From Planctomycetota bacterium (GTDB lineage Bacteria; Planctomycetota; UBA1135), in contig JAAESM010000085.1 in NCBI GenBank assembly GCA_024229395.1, positions 17,241 to 81,240 on the forward strand: a stretch of 64,000 bases of DNA. Reading direction: 5' to 3'. Under the pieces are notes generated by a model. It made no database searches. It was given only the letters and a program-made list of their open reading frames with translations, and was not told the DNA's origin. Position 1 is the first letter of the stretch. Every line of letters begins with the position of its first letter. Positions 44,174 through 53,228 of the stretch are shown here, piece after piece. A program made the translations under genes and the position numbers.

Positions 44174-45994
44174 ATGCGTTTCCCCCTCATCGCGGTCCCC
44201 TGTTTGCTGCTGATCGCAGCCACTCCAGCCACCGCGCAATGGAGTGACAACGCGGCTGAAAACACAGCTGTCATCACCCGCTCTGGTGAACAAGTCCTGC
44301 CGAAATCTGGCGCGACTTCCGACGGCGGCCAATGGGTCGCTTGGTTCGACAACTCCTTGGGCAACTACGACGTATACGCACAACGTTTTGACAGCAAAGG
44401 CCGACCGATGTTCTCCCCCGGCGGTTTGCTTGTCAGTAATCATCCATCGTCTTCATGGATCATGGATTGGGACATGATCGTCGATGACCAAGACCAAGCC
44501 GTCATGGTCTTTGCCGATATTCGCACCGGAGGTGACTTCGATATCTATGCCTATTGCATGGGCTCCAACGGTATTCCTGTATGGGGACCGAATGGTGTTG
44601 CGGTCTCCAGCAACCCCAGCTTCGACGCCACTCCGGCAGTCGCTCAGATGACTGGCGGCGATTACGTCGTGGTGTGGGCCATCGATGCACCTACTGCCGC
44701 GATTCGCATGCAACGCTTGTCGCCAGCCGGTACGCCCTTGTTGGCTGCTGGCGGAATCGACATCGCCTCTGAAGCCGGTGCCGCACCTACCTTCGCGCGC
44801 GTGATCCCTGGAGCGAATGACAACGCCATCGTGTCATGGGTACGCGATCTGAACTTCTTCTCGAGCATCAAGCATTTGCGTGCACATTGCTTCTCACCGA
44901 CTGGCGCGCCTGTGTGGCCCGCCTTGGTGGAAGTCTTCGATGACCACAATCTGCCGATTGCGTACAGTCCGCAGCTAGCTAGCGATGGTTTGGGTGGCGC
45001 CGTACTTTCGTGGCATAGCAGCAATCCGACACGCTCTGGTCTTTATGATTCCGCAGTCCAACACCTAGCCCCGAATGGCACGGAGTTGTTCTCACACAAT
45101 GGCGTGCAATTGAGTACTGCCGCTGGCATGAACCACTTCGCGCCCAACGCTGCTTACAATCCAGTTACCGGTGCCGTCATCGCATTCTGGACCGAGAGTA
45201 GCGGCAGTCAATCGCAAGACGGTTGGTATGCCCAAGCAATCACCGCCGGTGGCAACCTCAGCTGGGGCCCCAACGGTAAGGCCATTCTCCCTGTCGACGC
45301 CACCAGCAAGTTCATGAGCGCGGTCCATGCGGTCGAAGATGGAGCGCTCGCTGTGATGATGTGGGCACCCACGGTTCCTTATGGCGCCGATGAAATCATC
45401 GCCACGCGCGTGGACAGCAACGGCAACAATGTCTGGGGTGGGCTACGAGACCTCTCCACCCTCTCCAGTGGCAAGTCCACCGTGCTCTCCACCTCAATCA
45501 ATGCCACGAATGAAGTGCTGGTCGTTTGGGAAGACGATCGCAACGGCAACAAGGACATCTACGCCCAGAACATTCGCCCCGATGGCTCCCTCGGCCCGAA
45601 CTATCTTGATGTGGATGTGACCTCCATCTCGCTCGCCGCCGGCGGCACTGCGGAACTTACCCTCGACGCGGGCCTCGCCTTCGCCGGCAAGAGCTATTGG
45701 ATGCTCGGCAGCCACACCGGCACGTCGCCGGGCGTATTCGGTCATGGAGTCCACGTTGACCTCAACAACGGCCTCTATTTCCAGTTGACATCAAATAACC
45801 CAACTTCTGGCTTGTTTAGCAACTTCCGTGGTAATTTGGATGCTTCCGGTCGCGCCACCGCAAGCGTGTCAGTGCCTCCTGGATTCAACCCGGGATTAGC
45901 AGGCACCAGCATTGCGCATGCCTTCGTCACGGTCGAATCAGGCGGCGTCGTCAGCCTAGTCAGCGAGTCGGAAAGCTTCACCCTGCTGCCTTAA
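44174..45994 (+). CDS. Secreted repeat protein with conserved C-terminal module
   Basis: 606 residues. Export signal ends at ATAQ (residue 19). Repeats of about 55-60 residues (GGQWVAWFDNSLGNYDVYAQ, VMVFADIRTGGDFDIYA, VLVVWEDDRNGNKDIYAQNI) form a beta-propeller-like domain, paralogous to the one at 6.5 kb. The last 130 residues (AELTLDAGLAFAGKSYWMLG...AHAFVTVESGG) have the same strand pattern as the C-terminal modules of the proteins at 9.5 and 12.8 kb. No enzymatic motif; a cell-surface or secreted role is likely. Confidence 0.7.
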   Translation: MRFPLIAVPCLLLIAATPATAQWSDNAAENTAVITRSGEQVLPKSGATSDGGQWVAWFDNSLGNYDVYAQRFDSKGRPMFSPGGLLVSNHPSSSWIMDWDMIVDDQDQAVMVFADIRTGGDFDIYAYCMGSNGIPVWGPNGVAVSSNPSFDATPAVAQMTGGDYVVVWAIDAPTAAIRMQRLSPAGTPLLAAGGIDIASEAGAAPTFARVIPGANDNAIVSWVRDLNFFSSIKHLRAHCFSPTGAPVWPALVEVFDDHNLPIAYSPQLASDGLGGAVLSWHSSNPTRSGLYDSAVQHLAPNGTELFSHNGVQLSTAAGMNHFAPNAAYNPVTGAVIAFWTESSGSQSQDGWYAQAITAGGNLSWGPNGKAILPVDATSKFMSAVHAVEDGALAVMMWAPTVPYGADEIIATRVDSNGNNVWGGLRDLSTLSSGKSTVLSTSINATNEVLVVWEDDRNGNKDIYAQNIRPDGSLGPNYLDVDVTSISLAAGGTAELTLDAGLAFAGKSYWMLGSHTGTSPGVFGHGVHVDLNNGLYFQLTSNNPTSGLFSNFRGNLDASGRATASVSVPPGFNPGLAGTSIAHAFVTVESGGVVSLVSESESFTLLP

Positions 45995-46024
45995 CTGTCC
46001 TGCCAAGCCCTTCCATCCCCCCAC

Positions 46025-47851
46025 TTGAAAAAACTTGCCCCCCTCAGCAGCCTGCTCTTCGGAGCAGGCGCTCTAACCCTCGGCCTGCTGTCAGCTCCGG
46101 CTGATGGCTCCATAACGAGCACACCACTGCAGCCTTTCCTGTCGGAGCTGCACTTGCATGGTTCCCTGAGTGAGGGCACAGCCACGATGTGGCATCATTC
46201 CCTCGAAGGCGCTGCCGCAGGTTACGACGTGTTGTGGTGGACCGATCACATGGAGCGCGTGATGGCGGATCTCTTTGTGCACGAGGTCGACTTCAACGAT
46301 GGCGAGTTCGGTTGGGCGATCACTGGCTTGTCGAATGAGTTCGTCGAGGAAGGCGAGGTGACTTCCGCGGTGGTCGGTCCACCCGCGAACAAGTACGCAG
46401 CATTCGGACATTCTCCCCCCGGCAATAGCGGCAGCTGGAGTGAAGGTGGTTTGGCTTATAAGAGTCTGCACAACTTCGAACGAGCCGGCTTGTTGGCAAT
46501 GCCGGAGATCGAGTTGGACCTGAAGCTACCCAATGCCATCAATCCTAATCATGCCACACTGGCGATTCGCATCACGCTGTCGTCGCGCAGGAATGATGTC
46601 GATCGCTTCGGCACGCCTAATGTCCTGGAGTATGTGCCGATCAACATGCCGTTGCCGAACTTGCCGTCGTCGGCAGCGAGCAACGTGGTACAGAAACGCA
46701 TTGCACCTGTGGGAACAGATGAATGGACCCACTTGGTGCTGCGCCCTTACAACCATGTGGGTGCTTTCTATGAGAGGCTGGACATGTCGATTCGCAAAGT
46801 CGAGATCGTGACCGCTGGCCGCAACGGTGCGGCAATGAGTGTGCAATTGGATAACTTCCGCATGACCATGCGGCGCAACTTCTCCGACCTCAATCTTCTG
46901 CGCAACACTGAGGAACTCGTCCAGAGCAACCTGCATCCTTACCGCGAGTTGACCCAATACGTGGGTATGGAAGTCTCAGGCCCGAATAAGCAGAGGATCC
47001 TTACGGAAGGCATCAGCACTCGGGATCACCTGCTGGCGCTTTTCCCTGGCCAGGTGCCGCAGATCTACGACTACGTCACCCCAAATGCGCCAGAGGTCAG
47101 CTGGCCGCGCGCGGGTGTGATCGACATCCAACAAGATGGCGGTGTGGCGATCCTGGCGCATATGTTCGGTGCGCTTCCAGCGAGTAACGAGACCGGCGAT
47201 ACGGAACGCGAGATCCTCAGTCGCCGAGTGTTGCGTCACCGCGCTTGGGGTGCCGACGGCATGGAAATCGGTTACGACCATCGCGGTGCGCCCCTGAGTC
47301 TGTTCACTAGGGTTTGGGATCAACTCGCCGCGCAACAGACTTACATCACCGGTGTCGGCGTTTCTGATGACCACAACGTGGCTGCCTGGGAAGACCGCGT
47401 GAACCGCATGGGCAGTTGGATCCGCGCCGAGGATGACACCGCCTTCAGTCTTGCCCATGCCGTCAAGAACGGCGACGTATTCTTCGGCGATCCATTCCTA
47501 TTCGATCCCGAAGGAGACTTGGTCTTCGAAGGCGACAATGGTGCCTTCGCGATGGGCGATGTCGTGGTCACGGCTCCTGGCGAGACGCATGCCTTCAATG
47601 TGCACATCGAAGGCGGAACCTGGCGCGACCATCTTGTGTGGTTCGTCAACGGCGTGGAAAAACAGCGCGAGTCGCTGTGGGCCCTCGGTGGCATTGATGC
47701 CACCTTCAGCCACGCCATGCAGCCAGGCGATTGGGTGCGCGTGGAGTTGCAACGTGATCCTTCGCTTGCCGACGACCTCAGCTACCTGTTCTCGAATCCG
47801 ATCTACTTCGTGGCGTCGGCCAACGAAGTGCCACCGCATCGCCAACCCTGA
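46025..47851 (+). CDS. Exported PHP-domain phosphoesterase-like protein
   Basis: 608 residues, TTG start, with an export signal near LTLGLLSAPADG. The PHP motif SELHLHGSLSEG (His-x-His) and YDVLWWTDHMERV (Asp-His) place it with CehA/McbA-type metallophosphoesterases; a middle beta-sandwich (residues 95-290) interrupts the PHP domain, and AILAHMFGAL, GADGMEIGYD and TGVGVSDDHN supply later metal ligands. It may hydrolyse a phosphoester or amide outside the cytoplasm. The last 90 residues (FNVHIEGGTWRDHLVWF) are a small beta domain. Confidence 0.72.
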   Translation: MKKLAPLSSLLFGAGALTLGLLSAPADGSITSTPLQPFLSELHLHGSLSEGTATMWHHSLEGAAAGYDVLWWTDHMERVMADLFVHEVDFNDGEFGWAITGLSNEFVEEGEVTSAVVGPPANKYAAFGHSPPGNSGSWSEGGLAYKSLHNFERAGLLAMPEIELDLKLPNAINPNHATLAIRITLSSRRNDVDRFGTPNVLEYVPINMPLPNLPSSAASNVVQKRIAPVGTDEWTHLVLRPYNHVGAFYERLDMSIRKVEIVTAGRNGAAMSVQLDNFRMTMRRNFSDLNLLRNTEELVQSNLHPYRELTQYVGMEVSGPNKQRILTEGISTRDHLLALFPGQVPQIYDYVTPNAPEVSWPRAGVIDIQQDGGVAILAHMFGALPASNETGDTEREILSRRVLRHRAWGADGMEIGYDHRGAPLSLFTRVWDQLAAQQTYITGVGVSDDHNVAAWEDRVNRMGSWIRAEDDTAFSLAHAVKNGDVFFGDPFLFDPEGDLVFEGDNGAFAMGDVVVTAPGETHAFNVHIEGGTWRDHLVWFVNGVEKQRESLWALGGIDATFSHAMQPGDWVRVELQRDPSLADDLSYLFSNPIYFVASANEVPPHRQP

Positions 47852-47860
47852 GGATGCCTG

Positions 47861-47866
47861 TAGAAT
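47861..47866 (+). promoter_or_regulatory. -10 element, leaderless start of histidine phosphatase gene
   Basis: TAGAAT followed by 6 nt and the ATG at 47873. Confidence 0.5.
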
Positions 47867-47872
47867 CCTAAC

Positions 47873-48475
47873 ATGAAGCGCTCCTTGCTTATTCCAGCAC
47901 TCCTGCTGCTTGCCGCAGTCGTGATTCCCAATGCCCTGTCCTTTGCTGGACCACAGGCACCGGAAGCGGTCGCTCCGGTGAGCGTTTTCTTCGTACGCCA
48001 CGCCGAGACTGCTGCATCCACGCGCACCAATCGCAATCCTGAGCTTTCGGAGCTCGGGGCTGCACGAGGCGAAGCACTGGCTGCTTTGCTGAAAAAAGTC
48101 GGAGCCACCCACCTGTTCTCCTCGGAGTACACCCGCACCCAAAGCACCTTGGCCGCATTGGCGAAACAGACCAGCCTTGAGGTGAAGGTGGTTGAAGCGC
48201 GCAAGATGGACGACCAGATCGCCAAGCTGCAGGCTCTGCCCGCGGGTTCGGTTGCCGTGGTCTGTGGCCATTCCAACACCGTGCCTGCAATGGTGGCCGC
48301 AAGTGGCGGCAGCATTAAGGAGTTGAAGAATTTACCGGCAACCGAGCAGGTTCTGGCGCATGAGAGTTATGACCGCCTGTTCCTGGTAGTGTTGCCCGCT
48401 GCCGAAGGCGTCAAGGCGAAGAGCTTTGAGTTGCGTTACGGCGCCGAAATGGTGAGCGCCGACGCTGATCACTAG
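47873..48475 (+). CDS. Exported histidine phosphatase family protein
   Basis: 200 residues. An export signal (MKRSLLIPALLLLAAVVIP) precedes a phosphoglycerate-mutase-like domain: VFFVRHAETAAST (RHG motif as RHA, catalytic His), LSELGAARGEALAALL, FSSEYTRTQSTLAAL and VVCGHSNTVPAMV (second His). SixA-like small phosphatases have this layout; the signal suggests periplasmic action. A 15-bp sequence beginning in its stop codon is repeated 35 bp downstream. Confidence 0.82.
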   Translation: MKRSLLIPALLLLAAVVIPNALSFAGPQAPEAVAPVSVFFVRHAETAASTRTNRNPELSELGAARGEALAALLKKVGATHLFSSEYTRTQSTLAALAKQTSLEVKVVEARKMDDQIAKLQALPAGSVAVVCGHSNTVPAMVAASGGSIKELKNLPATEQVLAHESYDRLFLVVLPAAEGVKAKSFELRYGAEMVSADADH

Positions 48476-48521
48476 GCGTGCTGGCCCGCCAGCTACGCTG
48501 CAGATTCTAGGCGTGCTGGCC
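48472..48521. repeat. 15-bp direct repeat pair
   Basis: CTAGGCGTGCTGGCC occurs at 48472-48486 and 48507-48521. The first copy overlaps the stop of the phosphatase gene and the second borders the broken end of the peroxidase remnant. Confidence 0.6.
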
Positions 48522-49024
48522 TACTTCTTCAGCGCCACGAAACTGGAACCATTCAATCCATCTGCCTTACCCGCCAACAGGGCAACCTTGGCGGCATCGT
48601 CGCCTTCAGGATTCTCGGCGCCATCTTCATAGCCAGTAATGTCGAGGCCAGAACCGTAGCGGAAGGCATCGGTGACATCGGTGAGGCTGAAGGTGCCACG
48701 CAGCTGCTTGATCAAGGCACGCCCATGATGCAGTAAATCGCCGCAATCCTCACCGCGGATCCAACACCACAAGGCGCCGCTGGTGGCTGGCATGATCACA
48801 TTCAAGCCATCCAAACGTGGGAAGTCGCGCAGCCCGGGGACTTCTTGGTCCATCAGCCCCACGATTGCCGAACCAATGCCGACCACGCAGGAATCGGTGA
48901 TCGGGAGCTACGCCAGTTGCGCAAGAACCTCATGGGCGGTGGCGCTATTGCTGAGTTCGAAGGTCAGATAACGCGCATGCGGTGGCAGGTCGGCGAGGAT
49001 CCCAGCTTGTGGCGACGTGTTCAT
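48521..49024 (-). pseudogene. Dyp-type peroxidase remnant (internal stop, C-terminus lost)
   Basis: From MNTSPQAGILADLPPHARYL the frame follows the N-terminus of Dyp-type heme peroxidases to LAQLA, meets TAG, and then continues in the same frame with LPITDSCVVGIGSAIVGLMD, LWCWIRGED, SLTDVTDAFRYGSGLDITGY and EDGAENPEGDDA. It ends after GLNGSSFVALKK, where the intact family has about 150 more residues including the heme-ligand His. One nonsense codon and a 3' deletion make it non-functional as a peroxidase. Confidence 0.8.
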
Positions 49025-49037
49025 GATCGATCGGCAA

Positions 49038-49262
49038 TCAGTAGTTAAACAGCTCTTCGAGGCGGTAGTCCTTACCGCTGGCGGCGTTGAGCGCGGCACG
49101 CACCTTGGCCTTGACGTTCTTGGTCAACAGCCGGCCTTTGCATGCGCGCACCACCATCTTGTGGGTTAGCTGCTCAGTGGAAGCTGTGACGAGGTCTTTC
49201 GACTGAAGTTCCAGTTCCGTCAAGATCAAGGCGATTGGTTGCTCTCCAAGATTACGTTCCAT
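49038..49262 (-). CDS. Small conserved protein, probable HTH-like fold
   Basis: 74 residues (MERNLGEQPIALILTELEL, THKMVVRACKGRLLTKNVK, AALNAASGKDYRLEELFNY). The helix pattern with a basic turn resembles lambda-repressor-like DNA-binding domains and the sequence looks like a conserved family of unknown function seen in several phyla. It lies between the peroxidase remnant and the S9 peptidase. Confidence 0.6.
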   Translation of the reverse strand: MERNLGEQPIALILTELELQSKDLVTASTEQLTHKMVVRACKGRLLTKNVKAKVRAALNAASGKDYRLEELFNY

Positions 49263-49300
49263 GCGCCACCAATTTTAGCGCCGGACAAGCAGATGCGGCA

Positions 49301-51841
49301 TCACTTCCAGCGCGGTTCCACATGTAGCAATTTACGCACGAAGAAGTCGCGCCGACGTCGGGTTCCGTAGGGGCTTTCCGCAATGCCATGGCCGCCACCC
49401 GGCACCACCAGCAGGTCGAAATCCTTATCCGCCTTAATCAAAGCGTTGACCACTTGCATGGTCGATGCAGGATCGACGTTGCGGTCCACCTCTCCAACCA
49501 CCAGCATCAGATCACCCTGCATGCGGTGTGCTTGATCCACGTTTGAAGCCTGCGCATAACTGTCATCCACCGGCCAGCCCATCCACAGCTCGTTCCACCA
49601 GATCTTGTCCATGCGGTTGTCGTGACAGCCGCAATCGGCCACGGCCGCAGAGTAGAAATCGTGATGAGCAATCAAGGCACGCATTGCACTTTGACCACCA
49701 GCGGAACCCCCGTAGATCCCAACACGACTCAAGTCCATGGCTGGTTCGGTGGCTGCCAAGGCCCTCATCCAGGCGATGCGGTCCGGGAATCCGGCGTCGC
49801 CCAAGTTCTTCCAAGCGACATCATGAAAAGCCTTGGAGCGCCAGTTGGTGCCCATGCCATCGATATGCACAACCATAAAACCCAACTCGGCCAGCGCCTG
49901 CGATTTGCGGAACACGCGGAAGTTCTTCGGCACAAATGCGCTGTGCGGGCCAGCGTAGATGTTCTCAATGACCGGATAGCTCTTGTTGGAATCGAAGTTG
50001 GTCGGCCGATAGATCAAGCCCCAGATCTCGGTCTTGCCGTCGCGCCCCTTGGCCACGAAGCGCTGCGGCGGGATCCAACCGGCTTCGACCAACTTGTCGA
50101 TCCTGCCCGACCCCAACTCGGCCACCAGCCTGCCGTCGCGCCGACGCAATTCGGTGACGGTAGGCATGTCTACTCGCGAATAGCGGTCCAGGAAGTACTC
50201 CCCATCAGGCGACCAAGTCAGTTGGTGCGTGCCATCCCCTTCCGTGAGCTTGGTCAACTTGCCACTCTTTAGATTCACCACCGCCCAATGCAGATGATAG
50301 GGATCTTGGGCGGGATGGATTCCCATGACCTGCAACAACAGCTCGTCACGATCCTGGTTGAAGTCCTCGACCTTGCGCACCACCCACTCGCCCTCGGTCA
50401 GTGCACGCTTGACCTTGCCACTTTCCAGATCGACCACGTAAAGGTGATTCCAACCACTTCGTTCCGACATCCAAATTGCCTCACCGCGATCTTCCACCAC
50501 ATGTAAGTAAGTCTTACCGGCGTAGTCGACGAAGGTCGGACTGGATTCCTCGATTAGGGCGCGCGCCTTGCCGGTCTTGGCATCGACCTCAACCCAGCGC
50601 AGCACTTGATGACCGCGTTGGTTGTAGAGGAAGCGAAACTTACGGCTATCGGCCGACCACGAAAGGCGGGTCAAGCTCCACGGATTGGCAAACAGCGGCT
50701 CATCGATTTCTACTTGATCGAAGCCACCCTTTTTGTTCTTGAGAAATAAGCGCGGGCGCGGATGCGCGATGTCGTCGCCGGGTTTCAAGTATTGAAAATG
50801 ATGCAAAGTCGGTTGCAGTTGGTCCTGCGGTGAAGACTCGACAAAACTGACCGTGTGATCTTGCGCGCCTTCTGTTTGCAGGCCAACGAAAGCCGAGCCA
50901 TCGGGAGCCCAGGTCGTGTTATTGCGATAGGAATTCTCTGCAGTTCCATTTGTGGTTAAGGCAGTCGGCTCGCCGCCATCGGGAGCCCGCATCCACAGGT
51001 TGTGATCATCCACATAGATTTTCGCGCGCTTGGTCTTGGTCTTGCTAGCAATCCTTGTCTCTCGGTCCGGCCGCTCAGGCTTGATCAGGTTCATTTCCGC
51101 AGCCGTGCCAATGCGCGCGACTCCTTCCTTGGCCTCAGCTCGGAACGATGCGACCGTCTTGCCATCTGCAGTGGTAACACGCCATGCGTGGCCGCTGTAA
51201 GTGCTCATCCACTTGCTGGCCCCGGCTGCGACCTTGCCGTAGGAACGTTTCTTGGTGCTACTTTCCAACCAAAACAGTTCCACTTCTTGGTCGAGTTGAT
51301 TGCGGAACAAGATGCCGCTGCCTCCACCCGCCCTGCCGCGCCCCGATGGATGATCGGTCTGGAAGGCCGGCAAATCGAACGGTGTGATGGCATCAAGACT
51401 GACTTCGCTGAGCTCTTGCCCCTTCAAAGTGAACTTCAAACAGCTCTTGGCCTCGGTCAACAACAGCAGCAAGGTGTTGGAATCCTGTTGTTCGACGCGT
51501 ATGACTTGCTGTCCGGCGGCGCGCACCCCGAGGACTTCTGCAAGCTTGTCCGCATTGAAAAGAATCTTCGGTTCAATCCAGCCGGCTGCCTTCGGGTTGA
51601 CCAGGAAGAACTCCGTTTGTCCCAAAGCCGTCGACTTCGAATAGACCAGCTGACCGTCCTCGAGCCAGGTCTCCTCGACATCGTGACCGTAAACCAAATG
51701 ACGGAAACGCCCTGGCAGTTCTTCGGCACGCTGATAATCCTGCGCAGAACCTTGAGGAAGACTGGCGGCGAAGGCTGGACTGGTGGCTTCCCCGGCGAAT
51801 AGGGAAAGCACACACGAAAGAGTGATCGCGATTTTCAACAT
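49301..51841 (-). CDS. S9 family peptidase (dipeptidyl-peptidase IV-like), exported
   Basis: 846 residues after choosing the start at MLKIAITLSCVLSLFAG, an export signal. An N-terminal beta-propeller (residues about 60-550) contains a small inserted domain (GILFRNQLDQEVELFWLE). The C-terminal alpha/beta hydrolase has the nucleophile in GIYGGSAGGQSAMRAL, Asp in EVDRNVDPAST and His in PGGGHGIAE, the DPP IV triad order. It cleaves peptides outside the cytoplasm, probably after proline or alanine. Confidence 0.88.
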   Translation of the reverse strand: MLKIAITLSCVLSLFAGEATSPAFAASLPQGSAQDYQRAEELPGRFRHLVYGHDVEETWLEDGQLVYSKSTALGQTEFFLVNPKAAGWIEPKILFNADKLAEVLGVRAAGQQVIRVEQQDSNTLLLLLTEAKSCLKFTLKGQELSEVSLDAITPFDLPAFQTDHPSGRGRAGGGSGILFRNQLDQEVELFWLESSTKKRSYGKVAAGASKWMSTYSGHAWRVTTADGKTVASFRAEAKEGVARIGTAAEMNLIKPERPDRETRIASKTKTKRAKIYVDDHNLWMRAPDGGEPTALTTNGTAENSYRNNTTWAPDGSAFVGLQTEGAQDHTVSFVESSPQDQLQPTLHHFQYLKPGDDIAHPRPRLFLKNKKGGFDQVEIDEPLFANPWSLTRLSWSADSRKFRFLYNQRGHQVLRWVEVDAKTGKARALIEESSPTFVDYAGKTYLHVVEDRGEAIWMSERSGWNHLYVVDLESGKVKRALTEGEWVVRKVEDFNQDRDELLLQVMGIHPAQDPYHLHWAVVNLKSGKLTKLTEGDGTHQLTWSPDGEYFLDRYSRVDMPTVTELRRRDGRLVAELGSGRIDKLVEAGWIPPQRFVAKGRDGKTEIWGLIYRPTNFDSNKSYPVIENIYAGPHSAFVPKNFRVFRKSQALAELGFMVVHIDGMGTNWRSKAFHDVAWKNLGDAGFPDRIAWMRALAATEPAMDLSRVGIYGGSAGGQSAMRALIAHHDFYSAAVADCGCHDNRMDKIWWNELWMGWPVDDSYAQASNVDQAHRMQGDLMLVVGEVDRNVDPASTMQVVNALIKADKDFDLLVVPGGGHGIAESPYGTRRRRDFFVRKLLHVEPRWK

Positions 51842-51857
51842 GTTCGAAGCTCTTGGG

Positions 51858-52499
51858 CTATTGCTCCAGTTTCTGCAAGTCGACCAAGGCTTGCAAGCCC
51901 AGACCTGCGCCAATATCGGGTCCCATCAGAGGGTTGTCGATGAAGGACCCATCCTTGTTGCGACATAGCTGCAACTGATGCAGGATCGCCGCCGCTGCCT
52001 GGTCCACCAACTCCTTAGGCACCTCTGTGCCGACGGTCTTGCGCAAGGCTTCCGCGGCGGTGCTGTAGTCGTAAAGCAGATAATGCGAACCTTGGGTGGC
52101 GGCGCCGGCATGCATCAGAGCCTTCCTGCGTTGCACTCCAGCTGGTCCTAGATAAGCTTGCAGGCCAAGTGCGGCGGCGGCTGTGGGTGCCGAAAATCCA
52201 GCCAGCAAGGAAATCCAACCTGCCAGGAAACCTGCGATTGGGTACAGAATTCGGGCAAGGAAGTGATACTCCTCACCCGACTGCGGAAAGCGCTTCGCCA
52301 ATGCGCCGTACGACAAGGTGCCGCAAGTGGCGAAGAGACCACCCAAAACCCAAGCAGCGATCACGCGCGGCTTCGAATGCAGATCCGCCAAGGCGAAACC
52401 AGAGGTGGTGAAGACGCCGACACCGATCATGCTGGCAACGACAACGGCGCTGGCACTCCAAGGGCCGAGTAATCGACCCGGCCGGCTGCTCTCGGTCAT
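51858..52499 (-). CDS. Chimeric ORF: amino-acid permease N-terminus joined to an alpha-toroid-type C-terminus
   Basis: 213 residues made of two unrelated pieces. Residues 1-118 are the first three membrane segments of an APC-family permease (VVVASMIGVGVFTTSGFAL with the unwound GVGVFTTSG motif, YHFLARILYPIAGFLAGWIS). From about residue 122 the sequence becomes a soluble helical protein (KALMHAGAATQGSHYLLYDY, HQLQLCRNKDGSFIDNP) like the last repeats of prenyltransferase-fold secreted proteins. The junction suggests a deletion that removed the end of one gene and the start of the next. It overlaps the upstream methyltransferase gene by 4 bp (ATGA). Confidence 0.65.
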   Translation of the reverse strand: MTESSRPGRLLGPWSASAVVVASMIGVGVFTTSGFALADLHSKPRVIAAWVLGGLFATCGTLSYGALAKRFPQSGEEYHFLARILYPIAGFLAGWISLLAGFSAPTAAAALGLQAYLGPAGVQRRKALMHAGAATQGSHYLLYDYSTAAEALRKTVGTEVPKELVDQAAAAILHQLQLCRNKDGSFIDNPLMGPDIGAGLGLQALVDLQKLEQ

Positions 52500-53221
52500 G
52501 GACGGCAGAACAGGATCAGGTAGTTCTCTTCCAGGCCTTCGACCGGGACTTCACGCAGATATTCGAATCCTGCTTGCTCGATCTCTTCTCGCGTGACTTG
52601 CTTACCGGCGCGCACGTGATTCAACACCCATTCACGACTGGTGCCTGGAATGCGCTCGAAGTCCACGATCGCCAGGGTTCCGCCAGGGCGGATTGCGCTC
52701 ATCAAAGAACCGAGAGTGGTCTGCGGATACTCGAAGTGATGGTAGGTATCGCAGATGAACACCATGTCGACCGAGTCTTCAGCCAAGCCGCTGTCGGTTT
52801 CACTGCAACCAAGGACTTCGACCTGCTCCCAGTTCTCTTCCTCGGCGCGCTTGCGCAAGTGCGCCAGCATGCCCGCTGATAGGTCGACCGCGTAGACCGT
52901 GCCATCGGCGCCGACCGCATCTTGCAGTTGTGGCTCGAACAAACCCGTGCCTGCACCGATGTCCCCTACCTCCATTCCGGGCTGGATATCCAAGGCCGCA
53001 ATGATGCCTTTGCGTGCGGCGTAGATATCCCGCGACTCCACCTCAAAGATGCCGACGAACTTGGCAATCTCATCATTGGATGCATCCAAGAACGGTTCGT
53101 TGACTCCTGGCCTGACCGATTGCTCGGCGCTCTGTGGTTCCTGCGGTGCTTGGCAGGCGCTCAAGCCCAGCAATGGCAGGGCAAGGGTCGGGAGAATGAA
53201 GCGTAGGTTAGGGGAAGCCAT
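52496..53221 (-). CDS. Methyltransferase with lipoprotein signal
   Basis: 241 residues. The N-terminus (MASPNLRFILPTLALPLLGL) ends in the lipobox LSAC, predicting a lipid-anchored protein. The rest is a class I methyltransferase: MEVGDIGAGTGLFEPQL (motif I), VYAVDLSAGML, DMVFICDTYHHFEYP and GGTLAIVDFERIP. SAM is not expected in the periplasm, so either the signal is not used, the protein faces the cytoplasm, or it has another role. Similar 'secreted' methyltransferases occur in planctomycete-like genomes. Confidence 0.8.
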   Translation of the reverse strand: MASPNLRFILPTLALPLLGLSACQAPQEPQSAEQSVRPGVNEPFLDASNDEIAKFVGIFEVESRDIYAARKGIIAALDIQPGMEVGDIGAGTGLFEPQLQDAVGADGTVYAVDLSAGMLAHLRKRAEEENWEQVEVLGCSETDSGLAEDSVDMVFICDTYHHFEYPQTTLGSLMSAIRPGGTLAIVDFERIPGTSREWVLNHVRAGKQVTREEIEQAGFEYLREVPVEGLEENYLILFCRP

Positions 53222-53228
53222 GATGGAT

